This document shows positions 1 through 11,803 of a stretch of DNA of 64,000 nucleotides, piece by piece (position 1 is the stretch's first letter; every line of letters starts with the position of its first letter). This DNA is from Neospora caninum Liverpool (taxonomy: Eukaryota; Apicomplexa; Conoidasida; Eucoccidiorida; Sarcocystidae): assembly GCF_000208865.1 (NCBI RefSeq), contig NC_018397.1:2294001-2358000 (forward strand), written 5' to 3'. The notes under the pieces were generated by a model that made no database searches, was not told the DNA's origin, and was given only the letters and a program-made list of their open reading frames with translations. The position numbers and the translations under genes were made by a program.

Positions 1-1728
1 AAAGCCCAGTCGGACGGCGCAGGAGAGGAAGAAGAATGGCGAAGCGAAACGGTCGGAAGAGGAAGGAGAGACAAAGCAGCCCCCTCTTCATAGACGGCCA
101 CTGCGCTAAACGCTGAAGAAGACGAAGAAGGTGGACGTCTCCACTGGTAACTCGCGGGTCGGGAAGAACCCGCCGACAGAGGATTCATCGAAGAAGCAGG
201 GACTGTGTGTGTCGCCTCGGAGTAGAAGCGTGAGGGAGTTGTACTTCTCCCTTCTTCAACTTCGCCTTTGTCGTCTGTCGGAAACGAACGTGTAGACTTC
301 CGTACAGAAGTGCACCGCGAAGGAGAAGGCAATGGACGGGGACTCGAAACGCGTCCTCTTTCCACCTGATTCGCCTCATCCTCTCTCTCGATTTCCCTTT
401 TCCCTGCTGGCCATCTCTCTGGCTCCCCTCTGGATGTCTCCACCCTCTCGTCGTCGTCTTCTGTCGCGTCGTCTTCTGTCGCGTCGTCTTCTCCCTCGTG
501 TTCGTGTCTCTCGTTTCCCCGTTCCGTTTCTCGTTCTCCTTCGCCGGCTGCGCCCTGCTCGTTTTTCTCTCTCGCAGGTTCTGAGGCGTCGGCCGCGCTC
601 GACGCGTGCTCCGGCCCGATCCCTTCCCTCTCAGGGGCCGCCTGTCTCGTCGCTTTCCCCCGCAACTTCGTCCGGCTGTCTCTCGCGATGCCTGCACGTG
701 TCCATTCTCGCCACCCGAGAGCGGCGGCGAGGCCTGCGAGTCCGCACGCGTCGCGCAGCTCTCCACGGCTTTTCTTCGGCCTTCGGGGTCGGTCCCGGCG
801 CTTCTCAAGTCGAGCGTCTTCCCGCGGCAAGAGCTCAGAGGAAGGAAGAAAAAGCGGGAGACAGCGCGGGCCGTGCAGAGTCCCGCGCTGGAGCGCGTCT
901 AGCAAAACCGCGGAGGGCCCCGGCGACCTCGTCAGAGACGGCAGGACAGAGAGAGCGAACGCTTTCGAGTGTCTCGACACCAGATGCCGGAGAAGCTGCG
1001 CCGCAGGAAGCGCGGCACGCGCGTCCACCAAAGATGCAGGCGGTTGAGAAGAACGAATCGGAGAGGAGGGCGAGGAGGAGGAGGGCGAGGAGGAGGCAGG
1101 AGAGACAGCAGTGGGCGAGGTGTACAGACACTGGGGAGAGTGAAGGTACACCGACGAGGTCATCGACTGCGGCAAATAAGGCTGCGGAAGATCGAGATAC
1201 TCCTGAAGCAGGGAGAGGAGGCGCTTCGAGCCCTCCACTGAAGAGGCAGGAAAGCCAGGAGAGACGGCCTGCTCAGGAGAATTCAGATCTTCTCCTTCGA
1301 CCGGCGCGACGAGGTGGAGAAGCGAAAGAGTCGGCGAGGCTCCGACAGACGAGAGGGCAAGGACTTGAACGCGAACAAACCTTCGAGAGAAAGAAGAGCC
1401 GCACGAAACGCGAGCAAACGAAGCGGTGTGAATTCGACTTCAAATGCACGCAAAACGCCCTTTCCTGGTTTCTGTGCTCTTCGTGGTCGCCTCTCTTGGT
1501 GCGAGGCTTTCCCTCCCTGCATGTGCGTGCTTGAGCGGGGTTGTGTCTCACGTGGAAAGCTGCGGAAACAGAGGACGGAGAAAGCAGCGCGTGTTCGTTT
1601 TCGTCCCGTCGAATGTGCCTTTCTGCAATCGGCCTTCTCCGTTTCTTTTCACCTTTTCACGCTCCTTCGGGGAATTTTTCTGGGAAGGGTTTGTGCCCCT
1701 GGGTGCAAGACGGCAACTGCAAACTCAC
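1..1728. other. unresolved, probable intron and 3' part of the minus-strand large gene
   Basis: No exon here can be fixed. A clear GTGAGT donor reads leftward from 1728 on the minus strand, so the gene at 1729-4778 must continue here or beyond the window. Several short minus-strand frames are open (for example around 835-1131 and 1273-1551), but none joins with a convincing acceptor and family signature. The plus strand carries a 400-codon open frame (332-1534) of Arg/Ser-rich composition that looks like a shadow. A 15-base unit occurs about three times near 450-490. Confidence 0.4.
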
Positions 1729-4700
1729 AGGAGACTAGCCGATTCACCCTCATCTCCGGCCGTCCCTCCTCGCGTCTCTGGCCGCGGCTTCATCTCCGTC
1801 CCCGTTTTCTCTTCTTCGTGGCGCCCGGAGGAAAGACTTGCCAGTCGACACTCCCGCAACGTGGCTTTCGCCCGGCTCAGACACTCGCGCACCTGGCGCA
1901 TGCTTGTTACGCCGACGGTTACGAGGCAGCTGGAGTGAGCCCCCGGCTCGGTAGGGCCGGCGTCACATCGAGAAGAAGCGGAAGAAAAGGAAGAGGAGGA
2001 AGAGGAGGAAGAGGAGGAAGATGAACAGGGTGAAGAAGAGGAGGGTGGAGATGGCAAGTAGCGAGCGAAGCAGGCGACACAGAATGAGGGAGAGGAGAAA
2101 GGCACAGGCGAAGAAGAGAGGAGATCAGTCGCGGTCGCTTCGGAGACGCAGAGGACAGAGAGACCGAGAGAGAAGGAGACAGGTTCGCCTTCGCTGTTGG
2201 TTTCCATCTCCAGGAGACATTTTAGGATTTTCTCGGCGAGACCTACGTCCCTCGCTTCGCGGTTCTCGTTTTCCTCGCCTCCCGCTCTGGTGCCTTTTGC
2301 TTGGAGGCTCGGTTTGCATTCCCTTCGCCTCCCCAGGAGAGACGGAGGCAGCTCCAGCTCGGAGACATATGGCGAAGGGGAATGCGAAGGCAAAGGGGAG
2401 GAAGCAACAAGGGAGCGTTTTGCCTCACCTGTCTCCTGTCTCTGCTCCTCCTTCGCCGTTCCTCCTTCCCGGGCATCAAGGAGAAACACTGTCGCGTGCA
2501 GTCGATCTGTCACTAGCCAGTCGACGACGCTTTCAATCAGTACCTTTTCTCCATCTTCTGTTTCTCCTCTATCTTCTTCTCTGTACGCTGCGGTTTCGTC
2601 TGTCCTCTCTTCTCCAGTTTCTCCTCTCGCTCGCTGTCTCCCACCCTTCCTCTGTCCTCTCCAAGCGCCACCGTGGGTTACAGAGCTGACGCGCCAGGAC
2701 TTGAGGCGCTTCTGCACTTGTTTTTCTCGCATGTCGTCGCATGCGCCCGTCCTTTCTTCTCCGTCGTCTCCGACTCGACGCTTCGCTTCTCTCGCTGCAT
2801 GCGCACCTGGTCGTTCGCTCTTCCCCGCGGCCGCTTGGCCTTCCTTCTGCTGGCTGTCCAGCTCAGACTCCACTAGGTGTACGTACACCCGGCGGTGTCG
2901 CGGCGGGAAGGCAGGGGAGGACAGCCGGAATTGAGGGTTGGCGTTCAGGAGAGAAGCGCGCAGAGACCGAGAAGAGAGTGCCTGCTTCGGGGCAGGAACG
3001 CAGCTGCTCGAGAGGAACGCGAAGAGACGAGTCGAAGAGGAGACGGGAAAAACACCCGAGGGAGAAGACCGCGATGCTGCGGTGGAGGCTCCTCGGTTGC
3101 TGGCCTCTGGCAGCGAACTGGTTGGGTGTATGTACACGTGGCTCTCGAAGAAGCCGAGGCGGGACGACGAAGGAAGCGGGAAGGAATCGAGGGCAGAAGA
3201 AAAGGAAAGAGACAGAGAACCTTCCTGATGCGCATGGAGACACTTTTCAACAGCCCGCAGAGAAGGCCAGCTCCTGTCCTTTGCTTCTCCTTCCTCGCAA
3301 AGGGACTCTTCGCTGCTCTCTGTGCCGACAGTGTGCGGAAGTGCCGGGAGGTAAAACGACAGCGGAGACGACGGCAAAGACGATGGAGAGAAAGGCCGAG
3401 GCTGCGGCGACAACTGTCCCAGTTCAGATCGCGCAGGCGTCGTCTTTCCTCTCGCCTTCCTTTCCTTTTTCAGCTCAGCATAAGCAGAATGCGAAGACGA
3501 CGAAGGCGCGAACGGAGACCGATCAAACCGCTGCCGACGCTGAGGTGTACAGTGAGAAGGAGACGAGGCAGAGGAAGAGGAAGGAGAGAAAGAAGGACGT
3601 CGACGAGAATGAGAGGCGGAAGGAACGCGACGCAAAGACACAAGGTGCGTTGCTACAGGAACAGAAGACAGAGAAGAGGAGCGAGGCGGGACTTCCTCGT
3701 CTGTCTCCTGAGAGGCGCGAACTGCTTTTCGGGTGTCACTTCTATCGACGAAGTGGGTATCTGCCTCTCCCTTCCTTCCCGGTGCCTTCGTCTTCCTTCT
3801 TCTCCGGTTCTCTGCCCGTGCTTCTTCGCGCACTGGCAGTCGATCAACTGTCGGCGACGAGGAGTCTCGCCTGTCTTGTCTTTTCCCCCCGTCTCCGCTT
3901 TTCCCCCGTCCTCCCCTTCCCTTGGCGCGTCTTTCTTTCCGTTCTCCAGGGCCGGTCGCAGGGCGAAGTGGCGAAGTCGAATCAGACGAAGAGAAAGGAG
4001 GTGAATGTACAGAGGACGAAATCCCCAGATCCTCGCCCTGTCTGCATGCAGAGGGGCGTGGAAAAGCGGTTTCGAGCTCTGCACCCAACTGCCGTATGTG
4101 TCGCCGCGTTCCTCTCTTCGCCTCCACAGGCGCTTCGCGTTCTCGCTCTCTGCGCATCGGTTTCTCCTCGCCACCAGACGAAGAAGAGTGAGAGGCCGGG
4201 GGCGAAGCTGAAGAAGGAAGAGAGGAAGAAGACGGTTGCGGGACTCTTGTGTTCTTTGGCAAGAGCTTTGAATGCGAACCGCAGAGTTGCGCACCCGCAC
4301 GCGATCTTTCCCGTTCCCTCTCCCTCGAACGCGGCAAGAAATAATAGTTTTTCCGGTTCGCCACCACCTCGGGATCTTCGGCTTTGTTCTGACGACCGCG
4401 TGTGCCTCTCGGGTTCCCTTCTGGGCTTTTGTCTCCCTCTCCTATCTCTTCTTTTTCACTGGCTGCTTCCGAGTCGTCTGTGCTGCGCGGCGTCTCTTCA
4501 CTGCAGGTGCCTGTCGAGGGCGAAAACTCAGAAACAACTGGAGAAGCCTGCGAGGTGGGAGGATCGCCGCCGGCAGCTTTCCGTTTGCTTCCGGGCGCGT
4601 CCCTGCAGCCTCCGTTTCCCGAGCACGAGGCAACGCGTGACGAAAGAAAGCCTCGCCTCGCAACGCGCTTCGAACGCGTTCTTTCTGAAGAAAGCGAGGA

Positions 4701-4778
4701 AGACTCCGTTGAGGCGCCTCTGCGCCTGGGACGACGCCGCAGGCGACTCGACCACTCTAGGGACGAAGGCGCCTCCAT
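1729..4778 (-). CDS. large low-complexity protein, first coding exon, possible degenerate kinesin-like motor
   Basis: The reading starts at the ATG at 4778 (MEAPSSLEWSSRLRRRPRRR); the open frame runs further upstream, but only with non-ATG codons and pyrimidine-rich DNA. It gives about 1016 residues and ends at a GTGAGT donor after phase 2, so the protein is incomplete here. Most of it is Ser/Arg/Glu/Pro-rich with poly-Ser near residue 920. Three patches are less degenerate: VLIESVVDWLVTDRLHATVF (about 745-765), VSFSLGLSVLCVSEATATDL (about 865-885) and VTVGVTSMRQVRECLSRA (about 951-970). Their order and spacing recall the kinesin P-loop strand, the EIYNE/DLL region and the helix before switch I. 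The P-loop position reads DAREGGTA, not GxxxxGKT, so ATP binding is not expected. The kinesin reading is inference; a coccidian-specific unknown is equally possible. Confidence 0.55.
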
Positions 4779-5660
4779 TTCGCGCGCGAAGCAAAGGGGG
4801 AAAATTGGAAAAAGTGGAGGGGAAATGGAACACAAGGCGAAGAAACAGAGAGAACTAGAAGTCAGAGAGAGGAGAAGACCAAGACGCAAGCGGTAAAGGA
4901 GAAGAAAGGGGACGGGGGAAAGAGAGAAAACGTGGAAGAACAGGATGAAAGCGACAGAGGCGACGGAGGGCCCAACACATACAGTGAGAAAGAAAGTGAG
5001 GCGAAGAGGAGGAAAAAGCGGGAAAACGGTGAAGGTTCCTGTTGTCACTGTCTCTGCTTCCAGATTTCTTTCTTCTCTCCCTTAACCTCGTGTTACTTTT
5101 CGCTCGTTGTCCTGGTCCTTAGCCTCGCGCTCCTGTGTATCGTCTGCCTCGAGAGGCAGAACAGCAGGTTGCACAGTAGCAGCACTTGCTATATTTTGTC
5201 GCTGTTTTTTCAAGGACAGTTTCCTGTCTCTCCCGTTTCTTTCTGGCCTTCTCGCTAGGTAAAGCTGTGACGCCTCGCCTCGGAGACGGCGCCGAAGGCC
5301 CCGTCCTCTGTTCTCGCAGAGCACATAGAGGAAACAGAAACACTCTCGGCACTCCGCGCATGCCCATAAGGGGCTCAGACTTACACATGCATACTTCGCC
5401 TGCGCATTCGTCCCTCCATTTTCAGACGCGTCGGCTCTAGGTTGGAATCACGCGTAAACGTTGTACACAAAACTCGCACGCCTGTATGGATACACATATA
5501 GAGAACAGCAGAGCAATTTACCGATATGTAGAGAGAGAGAGACGAACGGAAAAATTAGATCTGTGTCACTACGCACAGAGAGACTTTTCTATCCCTATCT
5601 CGAGGTGGAGATAGAATGATGTATCTCCACATCAGTGTAAATTAGATGCGTACATGCATG

Positions 5661-5687
<27 letters not shown>
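5661..5687. repeat. TA microsatellite
   Basis: About 13 TA units in the intergenic region, flanked by TGCATG-type sequence. Confidence 0.9.
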
Positions 5688-5691
<4 letters not shown>

Positions 5692-6259
5692 GATATGACA
5701 CGAGCCGATCGCTGCAAATGGTGAAAAGGGATGCGTTTCTATTTGGAGAGGTGAAGGGGTGTGCAAGTCGCTTTTTTGCCGCTGAAACAAATCCGAGAAG
5801 ATTCTCTCGTTCGTTGGTTCGCCGGGGTCTTCCACAGCTGTTCTGCCTAGGCCTTGGCCTATCTTCCTGAGACCGAAGATCAACAGCAAAGACTTTCTTC
5901 ACCGACTAAGGCTCTTTTTTCAGACGAAGAAATTTCACTGCAGACGTTCTACGAGGTGGGGAAAAGTATCGCAAAATTGCCGAGTGGAGATACTCTCTAG
6001 AAAGCTCACGGGCCGCGGACTGTTTGTTCTCACGAGTTCTTAACTCTTCCTGTTTTGCCGCGAGCGTTGCGTTTTCGCTTCTCTCGCTTTTCCTTTCTTT
6101 CTTTTTCAAAGAACAGGGGCAAAGAGGCGCCCCTGTGAGCACATAGAGGAGAGTTTGTGCAACTTTTCCAAGAGAGAAAACGAACGCAGATGCGCGACCG
6201 CGCACGGGACGGTCTCTGCTTGTCTGCGGGGCTCTTCCCCCGGGGGGCAAACGCGGGGC

Positions 6260-6540
6260 GAAAGAGAAAAGGCAGGATGAGAGAGAAAGACAAGGAGCGA
6301 GGAGGAGAAAGAGAGGAAGAGGGAAAGGCGGGGAGCGCGAAAGAGACAGAAAGGGAGACAGAAAGGGAGACAGAAAGAGAAAGGGTGAACCCGGAGAAAA
6401 GAGAGGAGAAAAGGGAGGAAGAGACAGAAGGGGAGAGAGGAAGAGAAAGGAAAGAAGAGAGAGAGAAAAGAGGGAGAGAAGGAACAAGAGAAAGAAGAGA
6501 GAGAAGGGAAATGAGAGCGAAAGGAGAAACAGAGAGGGGT
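6260..6540. repeat. purine-rich GA/GGA tract
   Basis: A long, nearly pure-purine stretch on the plus strand, with a direct repeat of a GGGAGACAGAAA-like unit near 6345-6375. It translates into Glu/Arg or Ser/Leu/Phe-rich frames on the two strands, which I regard as artefacts. Confidence 0.6.
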
Positions 6541-7095
6541 TACATCTGGGTGTGCTTGTTTGGGGAAAGTCGAGGAGGAAGGGCGCACACGGTGGCGAAT
6601 CACCTTCTCGATCGAACAGTTGCGAAGGATTTTCCTGCGAAAAGAGCGAGACACGCCGCAGCTCTCTCGCTTTTCGTGTGGCTGTTGCGGCAGAAGAGCG
6701 CGTAGCGATCGCGCGTTCGTCTAGTCTCTCCCGGCGACTTTCAGGTTTTTCGGAGCGCAGGGAGGCCGTCTCGAGGAAATTCCTTGCGTTTCCTGACCAT
6801 ATCGAAAGACAAACAAAATGTCTCACCGTTTCCACTTCTTCGAGGGCCGCCTTCTCCGTCGTGGTGACCTCGTTCTCTGCAAACATCTCCACCGTCTCTG
6901 TACCTCAACCTTCTCGCTTTGCGTCTCAGCACGCCCTCTCTTTATATCTGTGGCGTCAGTTTTAAAAGCAGCAGCTATGCACGATTGCAAGAGGAAAATG
7001 AAAAAGTACGCCTCGAAGTCAAGAGGAGAGGAAGAAAAGCGGCCTGGCAGACATGCCGGGACTCAACCCGGCGCATCGGATTTTTGGATGTAGGC

Positions 7096-7149
7096 GCATG
7101 CGAGCTCTCCGCATGCACCGCGACAGTCCTGTCATTTTTTCCAGCATGC
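7096..7149. promoter_or_regulatory. cluster of three GCATGC motifs upstream of RPC11
   Basis: GCATGC occurs at 7096-7101, 7111-7116 and 7144-7149, within 54 bases and about 620-670 bases before the RPC11 start codon. TGCATGC-type motifs are known as enriched promoter elements and ApiAP2-type binding sites in Toxoplasma and other Apicomplexa. The motif is also common elsewhere in this window, including introns and coding sequence, so function here is inference. Confidence 0.3.
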
Positions 7150-7765
7150 ACTGCGACGAATATTCGCTTTTCACGCTCGTTCCATTTCTCTCTTTTCCCC
7201 TCGTGGACACAGGTTCTTCCCTCGGGTTTTTCGAGTGGAATTCGACCGCGAGCGGCAGAGAGAGATTGCAGAAAGAAGAAATGGGTGAAGAGAAAAGGGA
7301 GTGGCCGACCACTTCATCTCGTCTCCCGTTTGCTTTTATAATATATCTAAAGAAGCCTCCCGACAAGCAACGACACACGAGAGGGTGGTAGCCCACCTTT
7401 TTGACAGTGCAAGGGGGAATACGGGTCTTTTCTACACGCGCGGCGCTTCACCTCGACGCCTCTTCTCGCTGGCTCTTCTGTTTTCACCGTCTCCCTCGTC
7501 GTCTGCTCTTTCTCGTTTCGTGTGCCTCATATCCTCTTTCTCTTTCGTTATTCGTCTCTTTCTCTTGCGTGTCTCTCCATTCGTCTGTTCTCCCCGCTGT
7601 CTCTGCGTCTCTCTTGGTCCTCTTCCTCGCCTTTCTGTGCTTCCGCTCGCCGTCGCGTTTCCCGCCGTTAGGATTCTCGCCTTTTCGCGCCCCTCTCGAC
7701 TCCGATCTTCTTGTCCCCGTTCGCTCCCTTCGTTTCCTTTTCTTTTTTTTCTCTCCACTTTCGCC

Positions 7766-8549
7766 ATGGCGCTCTTTTGTCCGACTTGCCACAACATGCT
7801 GCTCGTTCGGCAGGAAGTGACGATGCAGTTTCACTGTCAAACGTGTCCCTACGTCTTCAACATCAAGGAAAAACTGACCAGGAAATTGCCCTTGACTCCT
7901 AAGAAGGCAGACGAACCTCTCGATGAACATCAAGAAGCTTCTCGCGGCGCAAAGGCACCAGGTAACTTGCATCTCTCTCTGGAGGAAGCGAGGAAACTCA
8001 CGTTCCACAGAGAGACCGCGCCGCCCCGCCGTCTCACAAGAATCCGGCGGTAATGGCGTATCCAAAAACTCTACACTTATGGACATATATATATATATAT
8101 ATATACGTAAAGGGGTCTCTATATATCTGGATATATATAGATATGTATTTGAATCCATGTATATGTATATTCATGTATATCTATATATGTATATTGGTAT
8201 ATGGGCGTATGCATTGGGTATATGAACAAACGCTTGGCCTTTCTTCTTTCCACGTGTGTGGATTTACTCTGTTTTCATTGTTCGCTTTCGCTCGGGTGTT
8301 TCTTCGCTCTCTGCATGGTGGTCCCCGGTCGTGACTTCTGTCGTCTTTGCAGTCTCCTTCCCTCTCCTTTCGCGTCGAGCAAGTATGCGTGTCTTCTGTG
8401 CGTTCTCCGCTCTTTTCTTTGCAGCTTCTTGCCCCAAGTGTTCGCACACAGAAGCGTATTTCTACGAGATCCAAATTCGCTCGGCAGACGAGCCGATGAC
8501 TGCTTTCTACTGTTGCTGCAATTGCCGCTTCCGGTGGAGGGAAAATTAA
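7766..8549 (+). CDS. RPC11: DNA-directed RNA polymerase III subunit RPC11 (POLR3K)
   Basis: Two exons, 7766-7961 and 8425-8549, join in phase 1 (donor GTAACT, acceptor TTTGCAG) to give 106 residues, matching the usual length of about 108. The N-terminus MALFCPTCHNMLLV has a CxxC...CxxC zinc ribbon (CPTC, CQTC). Exon 2 carries the TFIIS-like C-terminal ribbon (CPKC ... CCNC) with the hallmark hairpin QIRSADEPMTAFYC; the Asp-Glu pair is the catalytic element for RNA cleavage in this family. The subunit supports transcript cleavage, termination and reinitiation by Pol III on tRNA and 5S genes. The intron falls in the linker between the two ribbons and contains a TA microsatellite. The last Cys pair is compact (CCCNC), two residues shorter than I remember for animal and yeast orthologues. 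Confidence 0.95.
8085..8105. repeat. TA microsatellite in RPC11 intron
   Basis: About ten TA units in the single RPC11 intron, followed by degenerate TATATG/TATATC sequence to about 8205. Confidence 0.85.
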
Positions 8550-9983
8550 AGGAGAGACTCTTTCAGTCTCGCCTTCGACCGCTTGGCGTGCTCAACGCAA
8601 GACAGCAAAAAAAGGCTCCACAGAACGTGAAGTTGATGGACCGAAGGAAAAGAGACCGAAAAAGACGAGGGTACGCGTTGCTCCCGGTGGCCGATTCCCC
8701 GTCTGTCGGGGAGTACAGTGCGTTTTGCTTGCCCAGGACGTGGGATCAGAGACCGTCAGGTGTATCTGCACTTCTCTCCCTGCGAACTGACGCCCGACAG
8801 CTGAGGCGCCGTTTTCGGCGCGAATGCGAGGGTGTCCAGTTCGGCTCCAAAGCGCGGAAAGGTCTACCAAAAGCAGGCGTCTTCTCAGGGGTTAATCTCC
8901 CTATTTGCTCTTCGCTTCCTCTCTAAACCTCTCTCTGTGTCTCTGCGCTTTTTTTGCAGAGCCCGTCTGTTTCTGTCAACCGCACGTCTTTTTTCACGGG
9001 CTCTTTTGTTCTCGTTCCGTCTGATCTTTCTGGCTGTCGATCTCTCTTTGAGAGTTTCGCGTTTCCTGCCCGACTGTTCCCAAGACAGGTTGCGACAGCG
9101 CGCGCGCTAAAAGCCCAAACGCGCTTCGCTGACTGTGTGGATTTTGAATCGAAGACTGCCCCGCGGTCTCCCCTCTTCCCGTCTCCGCAAAGGCCTGCTC
9201 GAGCGCCTGTCTACAGGCAATCTAGGGAGGAACAAGAGAAAAGAAGAACGAGAAGCAAGAGAAAGAGAGAACAAGGACACGAGTGACAGCCACATAAGGG
9301 AGACAAAATAAAGAGAAACGAATACAGAGAGCGAGGAGCCGAAGGCGAAGCGAGTTTCGCAGCTTGCGCCTTCCTCCAGAGAAGTTCGCAAGTCCCGTCG
9401 AGAGCTGCGTTGTGTCAGGGAAGTTTTGCCTCTCTTTTTTAGATCTTTCCTAGTTCGCGTCCGCACACAAAACCGCGTCTTCGGAGCGAGACACTTGTCG
9501 AGAGAGTCAGCTGCCCAGGCGCATTCCTTTGCATGCAGGCGGCGTGTGCTACCGTTTAAACTCTCGCGTACCTCTGGCCTCGTCTACAGATAGACACACG
9601 CGAAACTGCAGCTGGTTAGGACCAGTTAACAAGTCTCGCTTCTCGCTCTCTCGCACCACGATGTGTGGCAACTCTCGGCGAAGAAGCAACTATCCACACA
9701 AAAGAGCGACCAGAATGTGGATCCACGGAGTGGACGTACAGCTGCCGCGTGCACGCCAAGCTTGGTGAGCAAAAAGCGACAGACGTTCCTTCAGGGTTTT
9801 CACTTCCCTCAACAAAGCCGCGAAATTGACATCACATCCACCGGCATACTTCTTTTGTGAAAATGGCCCCCACGCTCATTCGGGACTAATATCTATATCT
9901 TTACATAAATATAGAGGTGGGGAAAACATGCACAGCATGCATTTCGCCGACGTTAGGGTTCAAGCGCACTTCATAACTGAGCT
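8550..9983. other. convergent intergenic region
   Basis: Lies between the 3' ends of RPC11 (plus) and the WD40-type gene (minus) and must hold both 3' UTRs. Short frames only; none has a start codon, splice context or recognisable motif. No terminator or polyadenylation signal can be assigned. Confidence 0.5.
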
Positions 9984-11757
9984 TCAGTCCTCGCCAAAGA
10001 GGCTGTCATCCTCGTCGCCATGAGCGAGTTGCGGATCCTCTGCGCCTTCAGTTGGCAAGCGGTCCTTTTTCTGTCTCTTCGGGGAACTTCCTCGCTCTTC
10101 GTCGTCCAAAACATCTCTGCATGTCTGTCCGGCTGAGCTCTCTTCGGGCGCGCTGGGCGCCGCGTCCTCTCTCCCCGGCCCCGCGAGTTCGTCTCGAACT
10201 CGCTCCCGTCTCGAGCCATCAACCCCTTCTTCGCTGCTCTGCTCTGCATGCGTTCTTTCCTCTCCATGCATCCTGTCCTCTGCATGCGACCTTTCCTCTG
10301 CATGCGTTCTCTCCTCTGCGGCGATCGCTTGCATGCGGCGCGCCTCTTCTGCTTCCCGCCTCTTCCTCTCTTCTTCTTCTTTCTTTAGGCGCTCCCGAGC
10401 AGCCTCCGATCGGATGTAGACAACGAGGGACTTGTCGGCAGCCAGGGAGACAACGAGGAGTCCCGAGGGCGAGGCTGCGACTCCGCAAATGAAGTCGGCA
10501 TGTGTGTGGATGCAAGTCGCGATCTCATCGCCGGCCTCGCCCAGACCCTCAACGTAGCGCACCTGGTAAGACGAAGCGGTGGCCGCAGTCTCGTCGGCCT
10601 TCGAGCGCTCCTCTGAGGCGTCTTTCCCGCTCTCGATGCCCGGAAAAGCCGCCGCGAAGCCAGAAGGATCGAGCGAAGCAAAGGAGGCGAACGAGGGGAA
10701 ATCGAACGCGTTGCATGCAGCAACGGTGACGTGGCCGCGTCGCGAATACGGGCGAAGACAAACTAGCGAGCGCACATCCGCTGAAAGCGCAAAAGTCCAC
10801 AAAAATCCACCGGCACGAGCCTCAGAGAGACGGCGCCCCCCGTGTACAGACTGGTAGACTAGACTCCCTTGGTTTTGCCGACTCGCATTCCACACAAATG
10901 GAAAAGCATACAGAGTTGCAGAGAAGGAGATACGCGCGCAGAAGCACGTCTGTGCATGCCTGTACACGCACGGAGGCAACTGCATGGCATCGCTGGAAAA
11001 TCTCCCCTCCGTTTGCCAGGCTCAACGAATCGTGAGGAGTGTCGCCACATCGCCGTCGCTCTGTTTATTCATCTACAGAACCTTTTTCCACCTGTAGTTA
11101 CCGCTGACTTTCTGCTTATCTCCCTAACTCCTTCCATGCCTCCATACCCATCTCTACCTGGCGAGAACCCTGTCTATCTAGATCGCGCACCTATCGATAT
11201 CCATCTACCTATATATGTCATACTATCTACATCTTTCGAGATGTACCTGTCTAACTCGATATAACGATCGACAAGCACCTACAGCTATCCATGTGTCCCT
11301 CCGCATTCCACCACGTCGCTCGTCCTTCCTCTCTCACTTTATAGTGTATACATAATAGAGAGGGAAAAGCAAATTCTTGGACTGTTTTCGTTCTGCTCTT
11401 ACCGGAGCTCGATCCACTGGCAACTTTGCAGAGCACAATGCTTCTGACGTGGAGCGTGTGCTGGGATGAAGTGTGCAAGGGGACCGGATTGAGCTGGATA
11501 ACGCGAACAAATCCGTCGGTGCATGCGACGTACAGATGGAGAGGCCCCCGATGTCCCTGCCGTCGAGGCCGCCATGCCAACGCTGTCATCTGCAGGCGGC
11601 GCCCAGAAACGAAAAGATTTCAAAATCCACATCCGGAACAAGGAACACGGGGCAAACGAAGCGAGTCCTCTCTCGCGTGGGAAAGTTAAAACTCACAGAT
11701 CGACATGCGCACTCGAAAGAAAACCAGGAACACTCCAGCATAAACACGACATATACA

Positions 11758-11803
<46 letters not shown>

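Larger units (their letters stand above)
4779..7765. other. intergenic region between divergent genes
   Basis: This separates the minus-strand large gene from RPC11 on the plus strand. It holds a TA microsatellite (5661-5687), a roughly 250-base purine-rich tract on the plus strand (about 6260-6540) that creates long artefactual frames, and a GCATGC cluster near 7096-7149. One ATG at 6886 on the minus strand opens a 20-codon frame ending at a GTGAGA donor and could be a first exon, but no partner exon was found. No other gene is supported. Confidence 0.5.

Noticed and set aside
332..1534. 400-codon plus-strand open frame at the left edge
   Set aside because: Low-complexity Arg/Ser composition, no recognisable motif, and overlaps the probable continuation of the minus-strand gene.
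2741..4858. 705-codon plus-strand open frame
   Set aside because: It is antisense to the 1016-codon minus-strand exon, has no domain, is Arg-rich in the way shadow frames are, and lacks splice context.
5906..6886. Minus-strand frame of about 326 codons rich in Phe/Ser/Leu
   Set aside because: Its middle is the translated complement of a purine tract; only the first 20 codons look like possible coding sequence.
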